A stretch of DNA of 13,156 bases from Candidatus Aegiribacteria sp. (GCA_030642525.1 DAOWNO010000023.1:1-13156), one strand, 5' to 3'; shown: positions 1-7,563, counted from the first letter of the stretch. Translations and numbers: made by a program. Notes: generated by a model from the sequence alone, not told the origin.

Positions 1-829
1 CTTTTACTTTGTCAATGATTTCATCCACTGTATTCCCATTCAGATCTGTAACAACTCTGTTGTATGGCAGGTTTTTCATCTGACTTTTTGGGAATATCAC
101 GGCAAGGAAGTAATTGTATTCCTCATTGCCTGTATGTCCACTGTTATTTTTCTGTCTTCTCTCCGCGATGATTGCCCCCGCGGCGCTTCTGTGATGTCCA
201 TCTGCGACGTAAAGAGAGGAAACTCTTGCAAAGATACTCTCTATCGTTTTTATATCTTCTTCCTCATTGACAAGCCAGAGAGTATGCCGGATGCCGTCCG
301 GGGCGGTGAAATCGTACTCGGGATCAGTGCTGTCACAAATACGATCCTGTAATGAGTCAAGCTCAGGAACATCGTGATATGTAAGGAAAACCGGTCCGCA
401 CTGAGCGTTCTGGGTTTCTATATGTCGTATTCTGTCCTCTTCCTTTACTTTTCTCGTAAACTCATGCTTCTTGATGAGATTGTTCCGATAGTCCTGTGCG
501 GAAACGGTAGCAACAAGACCAACCTGCGAATGATCACCCATGATTTGACGGTAAAAGTAAAATATGGGCAGTTCTTCCTGAATCATCGCTCCATTTTCCA
601 TTAATCGGCGAAGATTTCTGGCACCCTGTTCGTACACAGAACTGTCGTAAAGATCGATAGACGGCTCAAGATCGACTTCCGGTTTAACAACTCTAAGGAA
701 ACTCAGAGGATTCTCTTTTACAAGTTCACGCGCTTCGTAAGAATCGAGGACGTCGTATGGGGGAGAAGCGATCTTCTCAGCAAGTTCTTTTGCCGGGCGA
801 AGACCGTGAAAGGGCCTGACTTCAACCAT
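1..829 (-). CDS. DUF1015 family protein, C-terminus beyond the window edge
   Basis: Reading the minus strand from an ATG at 829 gives 276 codons without a stop, so the gene runs off the left edge. A GGAGG ribosome binding site lies at 835-839, five bases upstream, which supports this start. The product begins MVEVRPFHGLRP and carries the family marks of DUF1015: SPPYDV at residues 22-27, a NPLSFLRVVKPEVDL block near 40-54, an IKKHEFTRKVKEEDRIRH block in the middle, and ADGHHRSAA at 209-217. The family is a soluble cytoplasmic protein of roughly 400 or more residues, so about two thirds is visible. Its biochemical function is not established to my knowledge. From memory, family members often sit beside serine biosynthesis genes (serA, serC); the neighbour that would test this is outside the window. 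No signal peptide or membrane segment is visible. It is transcribed divergently from the next gene. Confidence 0.88.
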   Translation of the reverse strand, partial: MVEVRPFHGLRPAKELAEKIASPPYDVLDSYEARELVKENPLSFLRVVKPEVDLEPSIDLYDSSVYEQGARNLRRLMENGAMIQEELPIFYFYRQIMGDHSQVGLVATVSAQDYRNNLIKKHEFTRKVKEEDRIRHIETQNAQCGPVFLTYHDVPELDSLQDRICDSTDPEYDFTAPDGIRHTLWLVNEEEDIKTIESIFARVSSLYVADGHHRSAAGAIIAERRQKNNSGHTGNEEYNYFLAVIFPKSQMKNLPYNRVVTDLNGNTVDEIIDKVK

Positions 830-1103
830 AATAGCCTCCACATGAATATCATATGTATTCTTTAACATTGGATTTCTGAATGTAGAACACGAACAGCTAC
901 CTATATTAAGAATCTACTTCTGAGACGGATAGAACGCAATGTTTCACGCTGAATCCGCATATCCAGCCAGGTTGCCATACGAAACGTATCAGTGGCATCA
1001 AAATGATAATAAATGTATTAGTATGGAATACTGACAGTTCTATTTGTTTATCGAAACAGTATGATCCGAATCTTTCAGTGCAGGATGAATGTGAAGGAGA
1101 AAA
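830..1103. other. Divergent intergenic region with likely promoters for both sides
   Basis: This AT-rich stretch separates the minus-strand DUF1015 gene from the plus-strand run and must carry both sets of start signals. No open frame of note occurs. A short perfect inverted repeat, ATACG-AAA-CGTAT, lies at 977-989. Outer arms TGCC (973-976) and GGCA (994-997) extend it if four bases (990-993) are bulged out. A TATGAT at about 1061-1066 could be a -10 element for the plus-strand gene, but no convincing -35 partner is at the right distance. A GAAGGAGA ribosome binding site at 1093-1100 precedes the ATG at 1104. The promoter assignments are inference only. Confidence 0.4.
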
Positions 1104-1425
1104 ATGAAGCTGATCATTGTGGTAATCGTGATGCTCTCAGTCTCACTCGGCTCATTCGCCGGTGATGGCCCTCTGTTTCCGGATGGTGTGAATCAGATCC
1201 TGGGCCGGATTCAACCCGGCATGAGCGAAGCACAGGCTGACATCCCGCTATTCCATCTCCGTTGCGGAGTACAACGATCCTGAAGATTTTAATTTCCGGT
1301 TCGTGCATGCCGACATGATTCTCTATGTATACGATTGGGAACTTAATAGAAGAATCAATATCTCATTCTACGATTGGGATGATGAAACGGCAGAAGACAG
1401 AATGTTGAACAAGAGGAGATCATGA
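1104..1425 (+). pseudogene. Small secreted protein gene broken by a one-base frameshift
   Basis: An ATG at 1104 after a purine-rich ribosome binding site starts a signal peptide (MKLIIVVIVMLSVSLGSFA, residues 1-19) followed by DGPLFPDGVNQILGRIQPGMSEAQ. This frame then loses coding character and stops at 1281-1283 (59 residues). The next frame continues the protein as LTSRYSISVAEYNDPEDF and onward, ending KRRS with a TGA at 1423-1425 that overlaps the next ATG as ATGA. Removing one G at 1235/1236 joins the frames into a protein of about 106 residues. Stops confine the shift to 1225-1281. The GRIQPGMSEAQ stretch recalls the GMTEAQ turn of SmpA/OmlA-like envelope proteins, but I do not recognise the family firmly. 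It could be a real inactivating mutation, programmed frameshifting, or a sequencing or assembly error. The overlap with the acetyltransferase gene suggests it was the first gene of that operon. Confidence 0.7.
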
Positions 1426-2219
1426 AAATCGTTGATTTAACAGAAGAATATGAGGGCAGCTACTTTGTTTGTCTCGAAGACTGGTCGGATGAAATAAGGG
1501 AAGCCGGAAATCATAAGGAACACTGGTATCAAAAGATGAAAGATAAGGGATTAGGTGTTAAACTGGCCCTGAACGATGAAGGAAAACCGGTCGGCATGAT
1601 TCAATATGTCCCGATCGAATACTCTTTTGCGCGAGGCAGCGATTTGTACTTTATTCTGTGTATCTGGGTCCACGGATATAAGAACAAGGGAGTTGGGAAC
1701 TGTCAGAAACAGGGAATTGGCAAGGCGCTGCTGAAAGCAGCGGAAGAGGACGTCAAAAGGAGAGGAGCGAAAGGGTTAGCTGCCTGGGGAGTGCCTCTGC
1801 CGGTATTCATGAAAGCATCCTGGTTCAAGAAGCAAGGATATGTTCAAGTAGATAAAGAAGGTTTTCTGGGACGGGTTCTGTTATGGAAGCCATTTTCGAA
1901 TGATGCTGTTCCTCCAGAATGGATAGAAGCCTGTAAAGAACCTGAGTTAGACCATGACAGGGTAACTGTCACAGGATTTATCAATGGATGGTGCCCGGCT
2001 TACAACATGGTTTTTGAAAGGGCGAAGCTTGCCTCTTCGGGATTTGGAGACCAGGTTGTTTTTCATGAAATAAATACCTTTGACAGGGAAGTATTTGACG
2101 AGTGGGGTATCTCTGATTCTCTATTCATTAATAGAAAAAAGCTTAATACAGGCCCTCCTCCGTCATATAAGAAAATTATGAAGAAGATATCAAAAGAATT
2201 AATAAAGGGAGGAGCATGA
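1422..2219 (+). CDS. GNAT N-acetyltransferase with C-terminal YoaP-like domain
   Basis: The product is 265 residues. Residues 1 to about 155 form a GNAT fold: the acetyl-CoA pyrophosphate loop is QKQGIGKALL at 95-104 (Q-x-x-G-x-G), followed by the helix ending KRRGAKGLAAWG and a WFKKQGY near 134-140. Residues from about 160 to 265 resemble the YoaP-like C-terminal domain, which is related to thioredoxin-like folds. GWCPAYN at 189-195 sits where a thioredoxin would have CxxC, but only one cysteine is present; the tail has GPPPSYKKIMKKI. The acceptor substrate is unknown, and the cytoplasm is the expected location. An AGAGGAG ribosome binding site precedes the ATG. The start overlaps the stop of the frameshifted gene by four bases, and the stop overlaps the lipoprotein gene start by four bases, so translation is probably coupled along the run. 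Confidence 0.85.
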   Translation: MKIVDLTEEYEGSYFVCLEDWSDEIREAGNHKEHWYQKMKDKGLGVKLALNDEGKPVGMIQYVPIEYSFARGSDLYFILCIWVHGYKNKGVGNCQKQGIGKALLKAAEEDVKRRGAKGLAAWGVPLPVFMKASWFKKQGYVQVDKEGFLGRVLLWKPFSNDAVPPEWIEACKEPELDHDRVTVTGFINGWCPAYNMVFERAKLASSGFGDQVVFHEINTFDREVFDEWGISDSLFINRKKLNTGPPPSYKKIMKKISKELIKGGA

Positions 2220-3343
2220 ATTCACACAGACGAAGTATTTTGACAATTCTCTTTTGCATGGCTGTTTCTTTGTATTCAGGGTGCGCTGATTCAGAATGGA
2301 CTGAGCCATTTCCCGATAGATTGAGTATTACTGTACGTGACAGCATAGATATTGAAACCGGAGATTCCTGCTATGTTCTGGGTTCTATAGTTGATGCGGA
2401 AATATCACCGTCAGGATCGATACTCCTGCTTGATCAGATTGCCTGCTGCATCAGGGAGTTCTCCCCGGAAGGTTCGTATCTGTCGGTCTTTTCAAGAAGG
2501 GGGAATGGACCCGGCGAGTTGTTGTATCCACAAGAAATGGCCTTGCTGCCGGATGGCAGTATAATTATCAGAGATATGTTGAGAAGCTCTCTTATTATCC
2601 TTGACGACAATGGCGAAAGCCTCTCAGATCTGGTGGATTGGCCATTATTGCCACCCAGCGCGATTATATCAGTAGACGAGAACCAGATAGCCGGTTACGA
2701 GACTGTTATCGACCTTCGTGGTTCCGAAGTTCTTGTAATATTCAAACCTTCCCTGTATTCGCTGAATGATACACGGCAAAAACTGGTATTCCACGCAGAT
2801 TCCGCAATGATGAATATTGAGGAACTATCCTCATCCCTGACTGGTTTGATGGGGCATTGCATGATGACTTCTGATAGGGACGGAAGGATTTTCTACAGCC
2901 GCAAATCTGAAGTTGATTATGAAGTTCATTGCTGGGATATTGAGGGGAATCTTCTGTTTTCTGTATCTCTGGGAATTCCGCCAGTCGCGAAAACTCAACA
3001 GGAACTGCTCGAAGAAACAGAATATTCGAGAATTCAATTCTCATCCCTGGGTTTGAGCACTCTTCCTGAAGGCTTTGAACCGGATCCCTTTCACACACTC
3101 ATTGTTGGTCTGGGAGTTGACAGCCGCGGAAACCTGTGGATCCAGCGGGGAACGGAAGAGAGGCCTGTCTTTGATATAATCGATAGTGATGGAGACCATA
3201 TCGGTGCAGCGGAGTTTCCCAGGAAGGGAAAATACTGGCAGTTCAGCGTTGCCCCGAATGACAGTCTGGCCTGGAACCTCGATCCGGTATCGGGATTTCA
3301 GAGAGTTTATATGATTGATTTGCCCGTAGTTATTCAGGAATAG
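2216..3343 (+). CDS. 6-bladed beta-propeller lipoprotein (NHL-like)
   Basis: A 375-residue exported protein. The N-terminus has positive charges (HRR), a hydrophobic stretch ILTILFCMAVSL and a lipobox-like YSGC with Cys23 as the predicted lipidated residue, so it is likely anchored to a membrane outside the cytoplasm. The rest shows the repeat pattern of 6-bladed propeller proteins: VDAEISPSGSILLLD, IREFSPEGSYLSVFSRRGNGPGEL (residues about 79-102), LPDGSIIIRD, and VDSRGNLWIQRG near the C-terminus. The GNGPGEL stretch is typical of the propeller family common in FCB-group genomes. No catalytic motif is visible and the binding partner is unknown. The start is set by a GGGAGGAG ribosome binding site and an ATGA overlap with the acetyltransferase gene. 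The protein ends before a 95-base gap. Confidence 0.8.
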   Translation: MNSHRRSILTILFCMAVSLYSGCADSEWTEPFPDRLSITVRDSIDIETGDSCYVLGSIVDAEISPSGSILLLDQIACCIREFSPEGSYLSVFSRRGNGPGELLYPQEMALLPDGSIIIRDMLRSSLIILDDNGESLSDLVDWPLLPPSAIISVDENQIAGYETVIDLRGSEVLVIFKPSLYSLNDTRQKLVFHADSAMMNIEELSSSLTGLMGHCMMTSDRDGRIFYSRKSEVDYEVHCWDIEGNLLFSVSLGIPPVAKTQQELLEETEYSRIQFSSLGLSTLPEGFEPDPFHTLIVGLGVDSRGNLWIQRGTEERPVFDIIDSDGDHIGAAEFPRKGKYWQFSVAPNDSLAWNLDPVSGFQRVYMIDLPVVIQE

Positions 3344-3383
3344 GAATTGTCATGTCAGTTTTAAAGCAGTGGGTAATAGAGAG

Positions 3384-3415
3384 AAAAACAGATATAATCT
3401 GAAATAGCTGTTTTT
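3384..3415. repeat. Overlapping inverted repeats in the leader of the propeller gene
   Basis: AAAAACAG at 3384-3391 pairs perfectly with CTGTTTTT at 3408-3415 across a 16-base loop. Inside it, CAGAT at 3389-3393 pairs with ATCTG at 3397-3401 across a 3-base loop. The two stems share the bases 3389-3391, so they are mutually exclusive. The outer stem with its T run could end transcription of the lipoprotein gene, but it holds only two G-C pairs. The inner loop also contains TATAAT at 3393-3398, which could be a -10 element for the next gene; no good -35 is seen upstream. The role is unresolved. Confidence 0.4.
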
Positions 3416-3438
3416 GAATTATCACAGGGGAGGTTATT

Positions 3439-5040
3439 ATGCTGGAATACCTGATTGTTATCGCAATGCTGGGTTCAGGATTTACAGGGATATCTGAAAT
3501 CACTGAAACAAATGCAGACGACTGCTTTATCATAAAAGTAATGACAGAGATCGATGGAGAAATCGTTGAGAACACAGGACCTGTGCTGCAGGAAACAGGT
3601 GATACGGGCGGCACCGACCTGTCTCCTGAGGTTTTCTGGGTTGACAGGAATCACCAGGCAGCAATTGCGAATGAAACGGTGATCTGCAGGAATGGTGAGG
3701 GAATTCTGGTCAGCTGGTATCTCAACAATGACAGGATTTCCAGATATGATACATTTGGATCGGAAATACCTCTCTGGAATTTTTCTATGCCGGGTAATGA
3801 ATGGGTAATGGATGTAGCCGCAGGGCAGGATACTCTGATGTTTTCAGCGGCTTCCAATATAGATGGTATATTTGCCTGGCTGTCCGGGTCATCATTGCCT
3901 GATCTGTCTCTTGACCCCGGAAGAAATCAGGACATTTCATCTGATGGCCTGTATCTTGTCTACATCAACAGCTCGGGAGATTCGCTCATTTGCGTGGATA
4001 CTTCCACCGGTTCCGCAATCTGGCAGACTGCGCTGTTTGTTGTTGGAAGTCAGACAGACGGCGTGGAGATCTGCGGCGACAATTCGCGGGTAATGGCCTC
4101 GGTCTATGATGCTTCGTCCGGCTGCATGGTATACGATATGACTGACGGAAGCCTTGTAGGCGCACCTGTGGGAAATTACAGTCAGTCACCTGCGAGAATC
4201 TCCGATGACGGCACAAGACTGGTTAATGGCGACTTCTATGGACGGATAAAATTCTACGAATACGATGGAACTTCATGGGTTCAGCTTCTTAATTTCTATA
4301 CGGGGCATACCTGGGCAACGGGCGTGGGGATAAGCGGTGACGGGCGGACAGCTGCCGGCGGAACAATGGGAACCAGTCCACTCAGAGGAAAAGTCATTGC
4401 ATTTGACTGGCCTGAAGGAGGCTCACCGACTCAGCTGTGGCAGTACAGCGATTACGGAGATTTTGTCACTTCTGTTGATATCTCTGAAGATGGTTCGGTA
4501 ATCGTTGCCGGAAGCTGGGGACAGTATCAGGGAACCTTTGGCGATGTGTTTACGGCTTTTGATCGTGATGGCGGCGTGATATTCAATCTTCTTGATGATA
4601 TTGACGAACCGGGCTCGATCTACAGTGTCAGTGTAAGTTCTGACGGTAGTTATGCGACAGCTTCCGGAAAGGCCGTTCATGCAAGAGAGATGGGTAACGG
4701 GGGGCAGGTGTACAGCATAGATCTGACGACCACAGGACTGGAAGGAGCCCCGGGAGATCCACTGGTTTACCGGATGGGGGAGCCGTATCCAAATCCGACT
4801 GTCTCACAGATGAGTGTAGAGATGCACGTACCGCAAACGGGCAGAATCACTGACCTTGCCGTCTACAGTCTTGATGGCAGACGGGTAGCTACTTTAAACT
4901 GCGCAGCCGCTCCGGGAGATCATGTTTCTGTCTGGGATGTTACCGGCAATTCAGGTGAATCTCTCTCATCAGGGCTCTACCTGATCAGACTGAGTGCTCC
5001 CGGTACCGTTTTGACCAGGAAAGTGATGATACTGAACTAA
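3439..5040 (+). CDS. Secreted WD40-like beta-propeller protein with type IX sorting domain
   Basis: The 533-residue product starts with a hydrophobic leader (YLIVIAMLGSGFTG), unusual in lacking a basic residue before it, followed by an acidic region. Residues about 75-440 form a beta-propeller of the quinoprotein/WD40-like type, with recurrent strand turns of the form ISxDG: DISSDGLYLVY, RISDDGTRLV, GISGDGRTAAGG, DISEDGSVIVAG and VSSDGSYATASG. Residues from about 448 to the end match the type IX secretion type A sorting domain (FlgD Ig-like fold): GEPYPNPTVSQMSVEMHV, then LAVYSLDGRRVATL, then SSGLYLIRLSAPG and a terminal RKVMIL. It is therefore expected to cross the outer membrane and be released or attached at the surface. 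A GGGGAGG ribosome binding site precedes the ATG. Only 12 bases separate it from queC, so the que genes may be read from its transcript. The ligand or partner is unknown. Confidence 0.85.
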   Translation: MLEYLIVIAMLGSGFTGISEITETNADDCFIIKVMTEIDGEIVENTGPVLQETGDTGGTDLSPEVFWVDRNHQAAIANETVICRNGEGILVSWYLNNDRISRYDTFGSEIPLWNFSMPGNEWVMDVAAGQDTLMFSAASNIDGIFAWLSGSSLPDLSLDPGRNQDISSDGLYLVYINSSGDSLICVDTSTGSAIWQTALFVVGSQTDGVEICGDNSRVMASVYDASSGCMVYDMTDGSLVGAPVGNYSQSPARISDDGTRLVNGDFYGRIKFYEYDGTSWVQLLNFYTGHTWATGVGISGDGRTAAGGTMGTSPLRGKVIAFDWPEGGSPTQLWQYSDYGDFVTSVDISEDGSVIVAGSWGQYQGTFGDVFTAFDRDGGVIFNLLDDIDEPGSIYSVSVSSDGSYATASGKAVHAREMGNGGQVYSIDLTTTGLEGAPGDPLVYRMGEPYPNPTVSQMSVEMHVPQTGRITDLAVYSLDGRRVATLNCAAAPGDHVSVWDVTGNSGESLSSGLYLIRLSAPGTVLTRKVMILN

Positions 5041-5052
5041 CAGGGAGAAATA

Positions 5053-5760
5053 ATGAACAGGGAGAGCAAAGCCGTAGTTCTTCTCAGCGGCGGCCTTGAT
5101 TCCGCAACGACCCTTGCTGTTGCCGGAGCTGAGGGGTTCAGCACATACGCGATGTCATTCAGTTACGGTCAGCGGCATTCACCGGAACTTAAAGCTGCTG
5201 CAGATATTGCAGATCTTCTTGGAACAGAGAATCATATAACAGTATCTCTTGATTCGCGCCTTTTTGAAGGATCCGCGCTTACCGGCACAGGGAATGTACC
5301 TGAAAACAGAGCAATCGCTGGAATATCCGGGGAGATACCTCCGACGTATGTCCCCGCACGGAATACAATTTTCCTTTCAATGGCTCTGGGATGGGCTGAA
5401 GTACTGGATGCAGGGCACATTTTCATCGGTGTCAACTCTCTGGACTACAGCGGGTATCCTGATTGTCGTCCGGAGTACATATCTGCTTTTCAGAAGCTTG
5501 CGGATCTCGCGACTAAAACAGCGGTTGAAGGTTATCCCACGAGAATTCATACCCCGCTTCTGGATATGACAAAGGCTGAGATCATCCAGTTGGGACTCGA
5601 ACTTGGCGTTGATTATTCATTGACTGTCAGTTGCTACAATCCGGACAGAAAAGGGCGGGCATGCGGTCGATGTGATGCATGTTATCTGAGGTTGAAGGGT
5701 TTCAGGGAGAACGGCCTGAAAGATCCAGCTGCTTATTACGGGAAATGCGGATGTGAATGA
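5053..5760 (+). CDS. queC: 7-cyano-7-deazaguanine (preQ0) synthase QueC
   Basis: QueC converts 7-carboxy-7-deazaguanine to preQ0 using ATP and ammonia, the third step after GTP opening in 7-deazaguanine synthesis; it is cytoplasmic. The 235 residues are a usual family length. The ATP-pyrophosphatase loop is SGGLDS at residues 12-17, followed by FSYGQRHSPEL. PPTYVPARNTIFLSMAL and HIFIGVNSLDYSGYPDCRPEY are strongly conserved family blocks. A zinc site is formed by Cys194, Cys204, Cys207 and Cys210 (SCYNPDRKGRACGRCDAC), and the tail has an extra CGC. A GGGAG ribosome binding site lies at 5043-5047. The stop overlaps the queE start by four bases (ATGA), so the two are probably translationally coupled. 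Confidence 0.97.
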   Translation: MNRESKAVVLLSGGLDSATTLAVAGAEGFSTYAMSFSYGQRHSPELKAAADIADLLGTENHITVSLDSRLFEGSALTGTGNVPENRAIAGISGEIPPTYVPARNTIFLSMALGWAEVLDAGHIFIGVNSLDYSGYPDCRPEYISAFQKLADLATKTAVEGYPTRIHTPLLDMTKAEIIQLGLELGVDYSLTVSCYNPDRKGRACGRCDACYLRLKGFRENGLKDPAAYYGKCGCE

Positions 5761-6356
5761 GCTACAGAGTTAAGGAAATGGTTTACACTTTGCAGGGAGA
5801 AGGGGCCAACGCCGGGGCTGCAGTTGTCCTTTGCAGGTTCGAAGGATGCAATCTCGAATGCTCATTCTGCGATACTGATTTTACAGGCATTAATGGTTCA
5901 TCCGGAGGTGAATTCGTATCCGCTGTTTCCCTCGCCGAAGCTGCATGCCGATGCTGGAAGGGAGATGTCCCATCGCGAAAGATTCTGTGCACGGGAGGTG
6001 AGCCACTGCTGCAGCTTGATTCAGAGCTTGTAGACATTTTGCACGATAGAGGATTTGAAATTCTTCTGGAAACCAATGGCACTCTGGCAGCGCCGGACGG
6101 CATCGACTGGATATGTGTCAGCCCGAAGGCTGGTGAGAACCTTTTAATCAGGCAGGGGAATGAACTTAAACTTGCATATCCTCAGAAGGGCATCGATCCC
6201 GAGAAATATCTTTCCCTTCCTTTCAGGCATTTTTTTCTTCAACCGATATCAGGAGCGAATCTTAAGAAGAATGTGCGGCTTGCGATTGAGTACTGCCTTG
6301 AACATCCCCGCTGGCGTTTGAGTCTGCAGATGCACAAATACACCGATATTCCATAG
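5757..6356 (+). CDS. queE: 7-carboxy-7-deazaguanine synthase QueE (radical SAM)
   Basis: QueE rearranges 6-carboxy-5,6,7,8-tetrahydropterin to 7-carboxy-7-deazaguanine, using S-adenosylmethionine and a [4Fe-4S] cluster with magnesium. The 199-residue protein opens with VYTLQGEGANAG (residues 9-20), the family signature. Cluster ligands are Cys31, Cys35 and Cys38 in CNLECSFCDTDF, the standard CX3CX2C spacing. The SAM-contact motif TGGEPLLQ is at 79-86, then LLETNGT, a CVSPKAG block, and the C-terminal LQPISG and LSLQMHKYTDIP segments typical of QueE. It lies between queC and queD and needs no extra partner in the operon. Nothing is truncated. Confidence 0.96.
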   Translation: MSYRVKEMVYTLQGEGANAGAAVVLCRFEGCNLECSFCDTDFTGINGSSGGEFVSAVSLAEAACRCWKGDVPSRKILCTGGEPLLQLDSELVDILHDRGFEILLETNGTLAAPDGIDWICVSPKAGENLLIRQGNELKLAYPQKGIDPEKYLSLPFRHFFLQPISGANLKKNVRLAIEYCLEHPRWRLSLQMHKYTDIP

Positions 6357-6369
6357 AAGAGAGAAGAAC

Positions 6370-6735
6370 ATGGAAATTTTCAGATTATTCACTTTTGACG
6401 CGGCGCATTTACTTCCGAACCTTCCTCCAGGCAAGAAATGCGGCCGTATGCATGGTCATACTTTTCATCTTGGTATTTATGTAGAAGGACCTGTCGGGGA
6501 GGAATCCGGCTGGGTGATGGACTTCAGTGCCATCAAAGCGCTCTGCCGGCCTGTGCTGGAGGAACTTGATCATTCCTTTCTGAATGATATTCCGGGACTT
6601 GAGAATCCGACCAGCGAAAATATATCGAGATGGATATGGAACCGCCTCAAGCCTGTCCTCCCGGGTCTGAGTATGGTGGAAATAAGGGAAACTCCTTCTT
6701 CCGGCTGCAGATATCGGGGTTCAGAAAAATCATGA
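6370..6735 (+). CDS. queD: 6-carboxy-tetrahydropterin synthase QueD
   Basis: QueD (PTPS family) converts 7,8-dihydroneopterin triphosphate to 6-carboxy-5,6,7,8-tetrahydropterin with loss of acetaldehyde and triphosphate. The protein has 121 residues, normal for bacterial QueD. The zinc ligands are His13 (FTFDAAH), His28 and His30 (CGRMHGH). Cys24 is the catalytic cysteine, and Asp67-His68 (LDHSFLND) complete the site. PGLENPTSEN and EIRETPSSGCRYRG at the end match QueD closely, with Glu107 the expected pterin-binding residue. A purine-rich GAAGAGAGAAG stretch precedes the ATG after a 13-base gap from queE. The stop overlaps the folE2 start as ATGA. Confidence 0.96.
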   Translation: MEIFRLFTFDAAHLLPNLPPGKKCGRMHGHTFHLGIYVEGPVGEESGWVMDFSAIKALCRPVLEELDHSFLNDIPGLENPTSENISRWIWNRLKPVLPGLSMVEIRETPSSGCRYRGSEKS

Positions 6736-7523
6736 ACGATGTTCAGAAAAGCCATGACCCGCGAAGAATCCCCCTCGACGAAGCCGGTGTAAAAGATCTT
6801 CAATACCCGATAACAATTCTTGATCGGGAAAACGAAAAACAGCAGACCGTTGCGACTATTTCAATGTCAGTTGCGCTTCCTCACCATTTTAAGGGCACGC
6901 ATATGAGCCGTTTTGTGGAAGTTCTCAGCAGACATTCCTGCGAATTCACAGGGCATACAATACCGGAAATTCTGGAGGAGTTGAAACAGGTTCTCGATTC
7001 TGAGTCAGCCGGTATGGAAATCAGTTTCCCGTATTTTCTCGAAAGAAAAGCCCCTGTAACTAATACCTCCGCAAAAATGAGCTATCAGTGCAGGTTCACA
7101 GGCAGAACCGGTCCCGATTCATCTGATTTTATCCTGAGTGTATCCGTACCTGTCAGCAGCTTGTGTCCGTGCAGCAAAGAGATCAGCAGATATGGCGCGC
7201 ATAACCAGCGGGGATATATCACGATTGATGTCAGAAGCAGACCTGACGAGAACGGGAGCCCAACGATTATCTGGATAGAGGAACTGATCGAGATAGCGGA
7301 ATCATCGGCATCTTCCCCGGTTTACGCGGTTCTCAAGAGACCTGATGAACGGTATGTAACTGAACATGCCTACGATAATCCCGTGTTTGTTGAAGATATG
7401 GTTCGGAATGCCGCCGAGAAACTGATGAAAGATGAAAGAGTGATCTGGTTCCAGGTTACAGCAGAAAACCACGAGAGCATACACAACCACAGTGCTTATG
7501 CACGGGTTGAGTGGTTCAGATAG
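6732..7523 (+). CDS. folE2: GTP cyclohydrolase FolE2 (type IB)
   Basis: FolE2 hydrolyses GTP to 7,8-dihydroneopterin triphosphate, the substrate of QueD, and is the alternative to the better known FolE. I place the start at the ATG at 6732, which overlaps the queD stop and gives 263 residues, the usual family size. An in-frame ATG at 6630 would add 34 residues read from inside queD that do not resemble the family. Family marks include ALPHHFKGTHMSRFVEVL (residues 48-65), FLERKAPVTNTSAKMSY, and the metal and active-site segment VPVSSLCPCSKEISRYGAHNQRG (139-161) with Cys145, Cys147 and His157. The C-terminal ENHESIHNHSAYA is also typical. In this operon it probably feeds the queuosine pathway, although its product can also go to folate. 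It is the last gene of the que run. Confidence 0.95.
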   Translation: MNDVQKSHDPRRIPLDEAGVKDLQYPITILDRENEKQQTVATISMSVALPHHFKGTHMSRFVEVLSRHSCEFTGHTIPEILEELKQVLDSESAGMEISFPYFLERKAPVTNTSAKMSYQCRFTGRTGPDSSDFILSVSVPVSSLCPCSKEISRYGAHNQRGYITIDVRSRPDENGSPTIIWIEELIEIAESSASSPVYAVLKRPDERYVTEHAYDNPVFVEDMVRNAAEKLMKDERVIWFQVTAENHESIHNHSAYARVEWFR

Positions 7524-7563
7524 TCTTCAATACTATTCTTTCCCAAACTCAGCAAGAAATGTG

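Noticed and set aside
2742..3098. 118-codon open frame on the minus strand inside the lipoprotein gene
   Set aside because: It lies wholly antisense to a well supported propeller gene, and its translation shows no family-like pattern.
5041..5052. preQ1 riboswitch before queC
   Set aside because: The gap is only 12 bases and contains just the ribosome binding site.
5783..6103. 106-codon antisense open frame in queE
   Set aside because: It is opposite a certain radical SAM gene and is explained as a shadow of its codon use.
6630..6731. Longer FolE2 start at 6630
   Set aside because: The extra 34 residues are read out of frame from queD and do not match the family; the ATG at 6732 overlaps the queD stop and gives the normal length.
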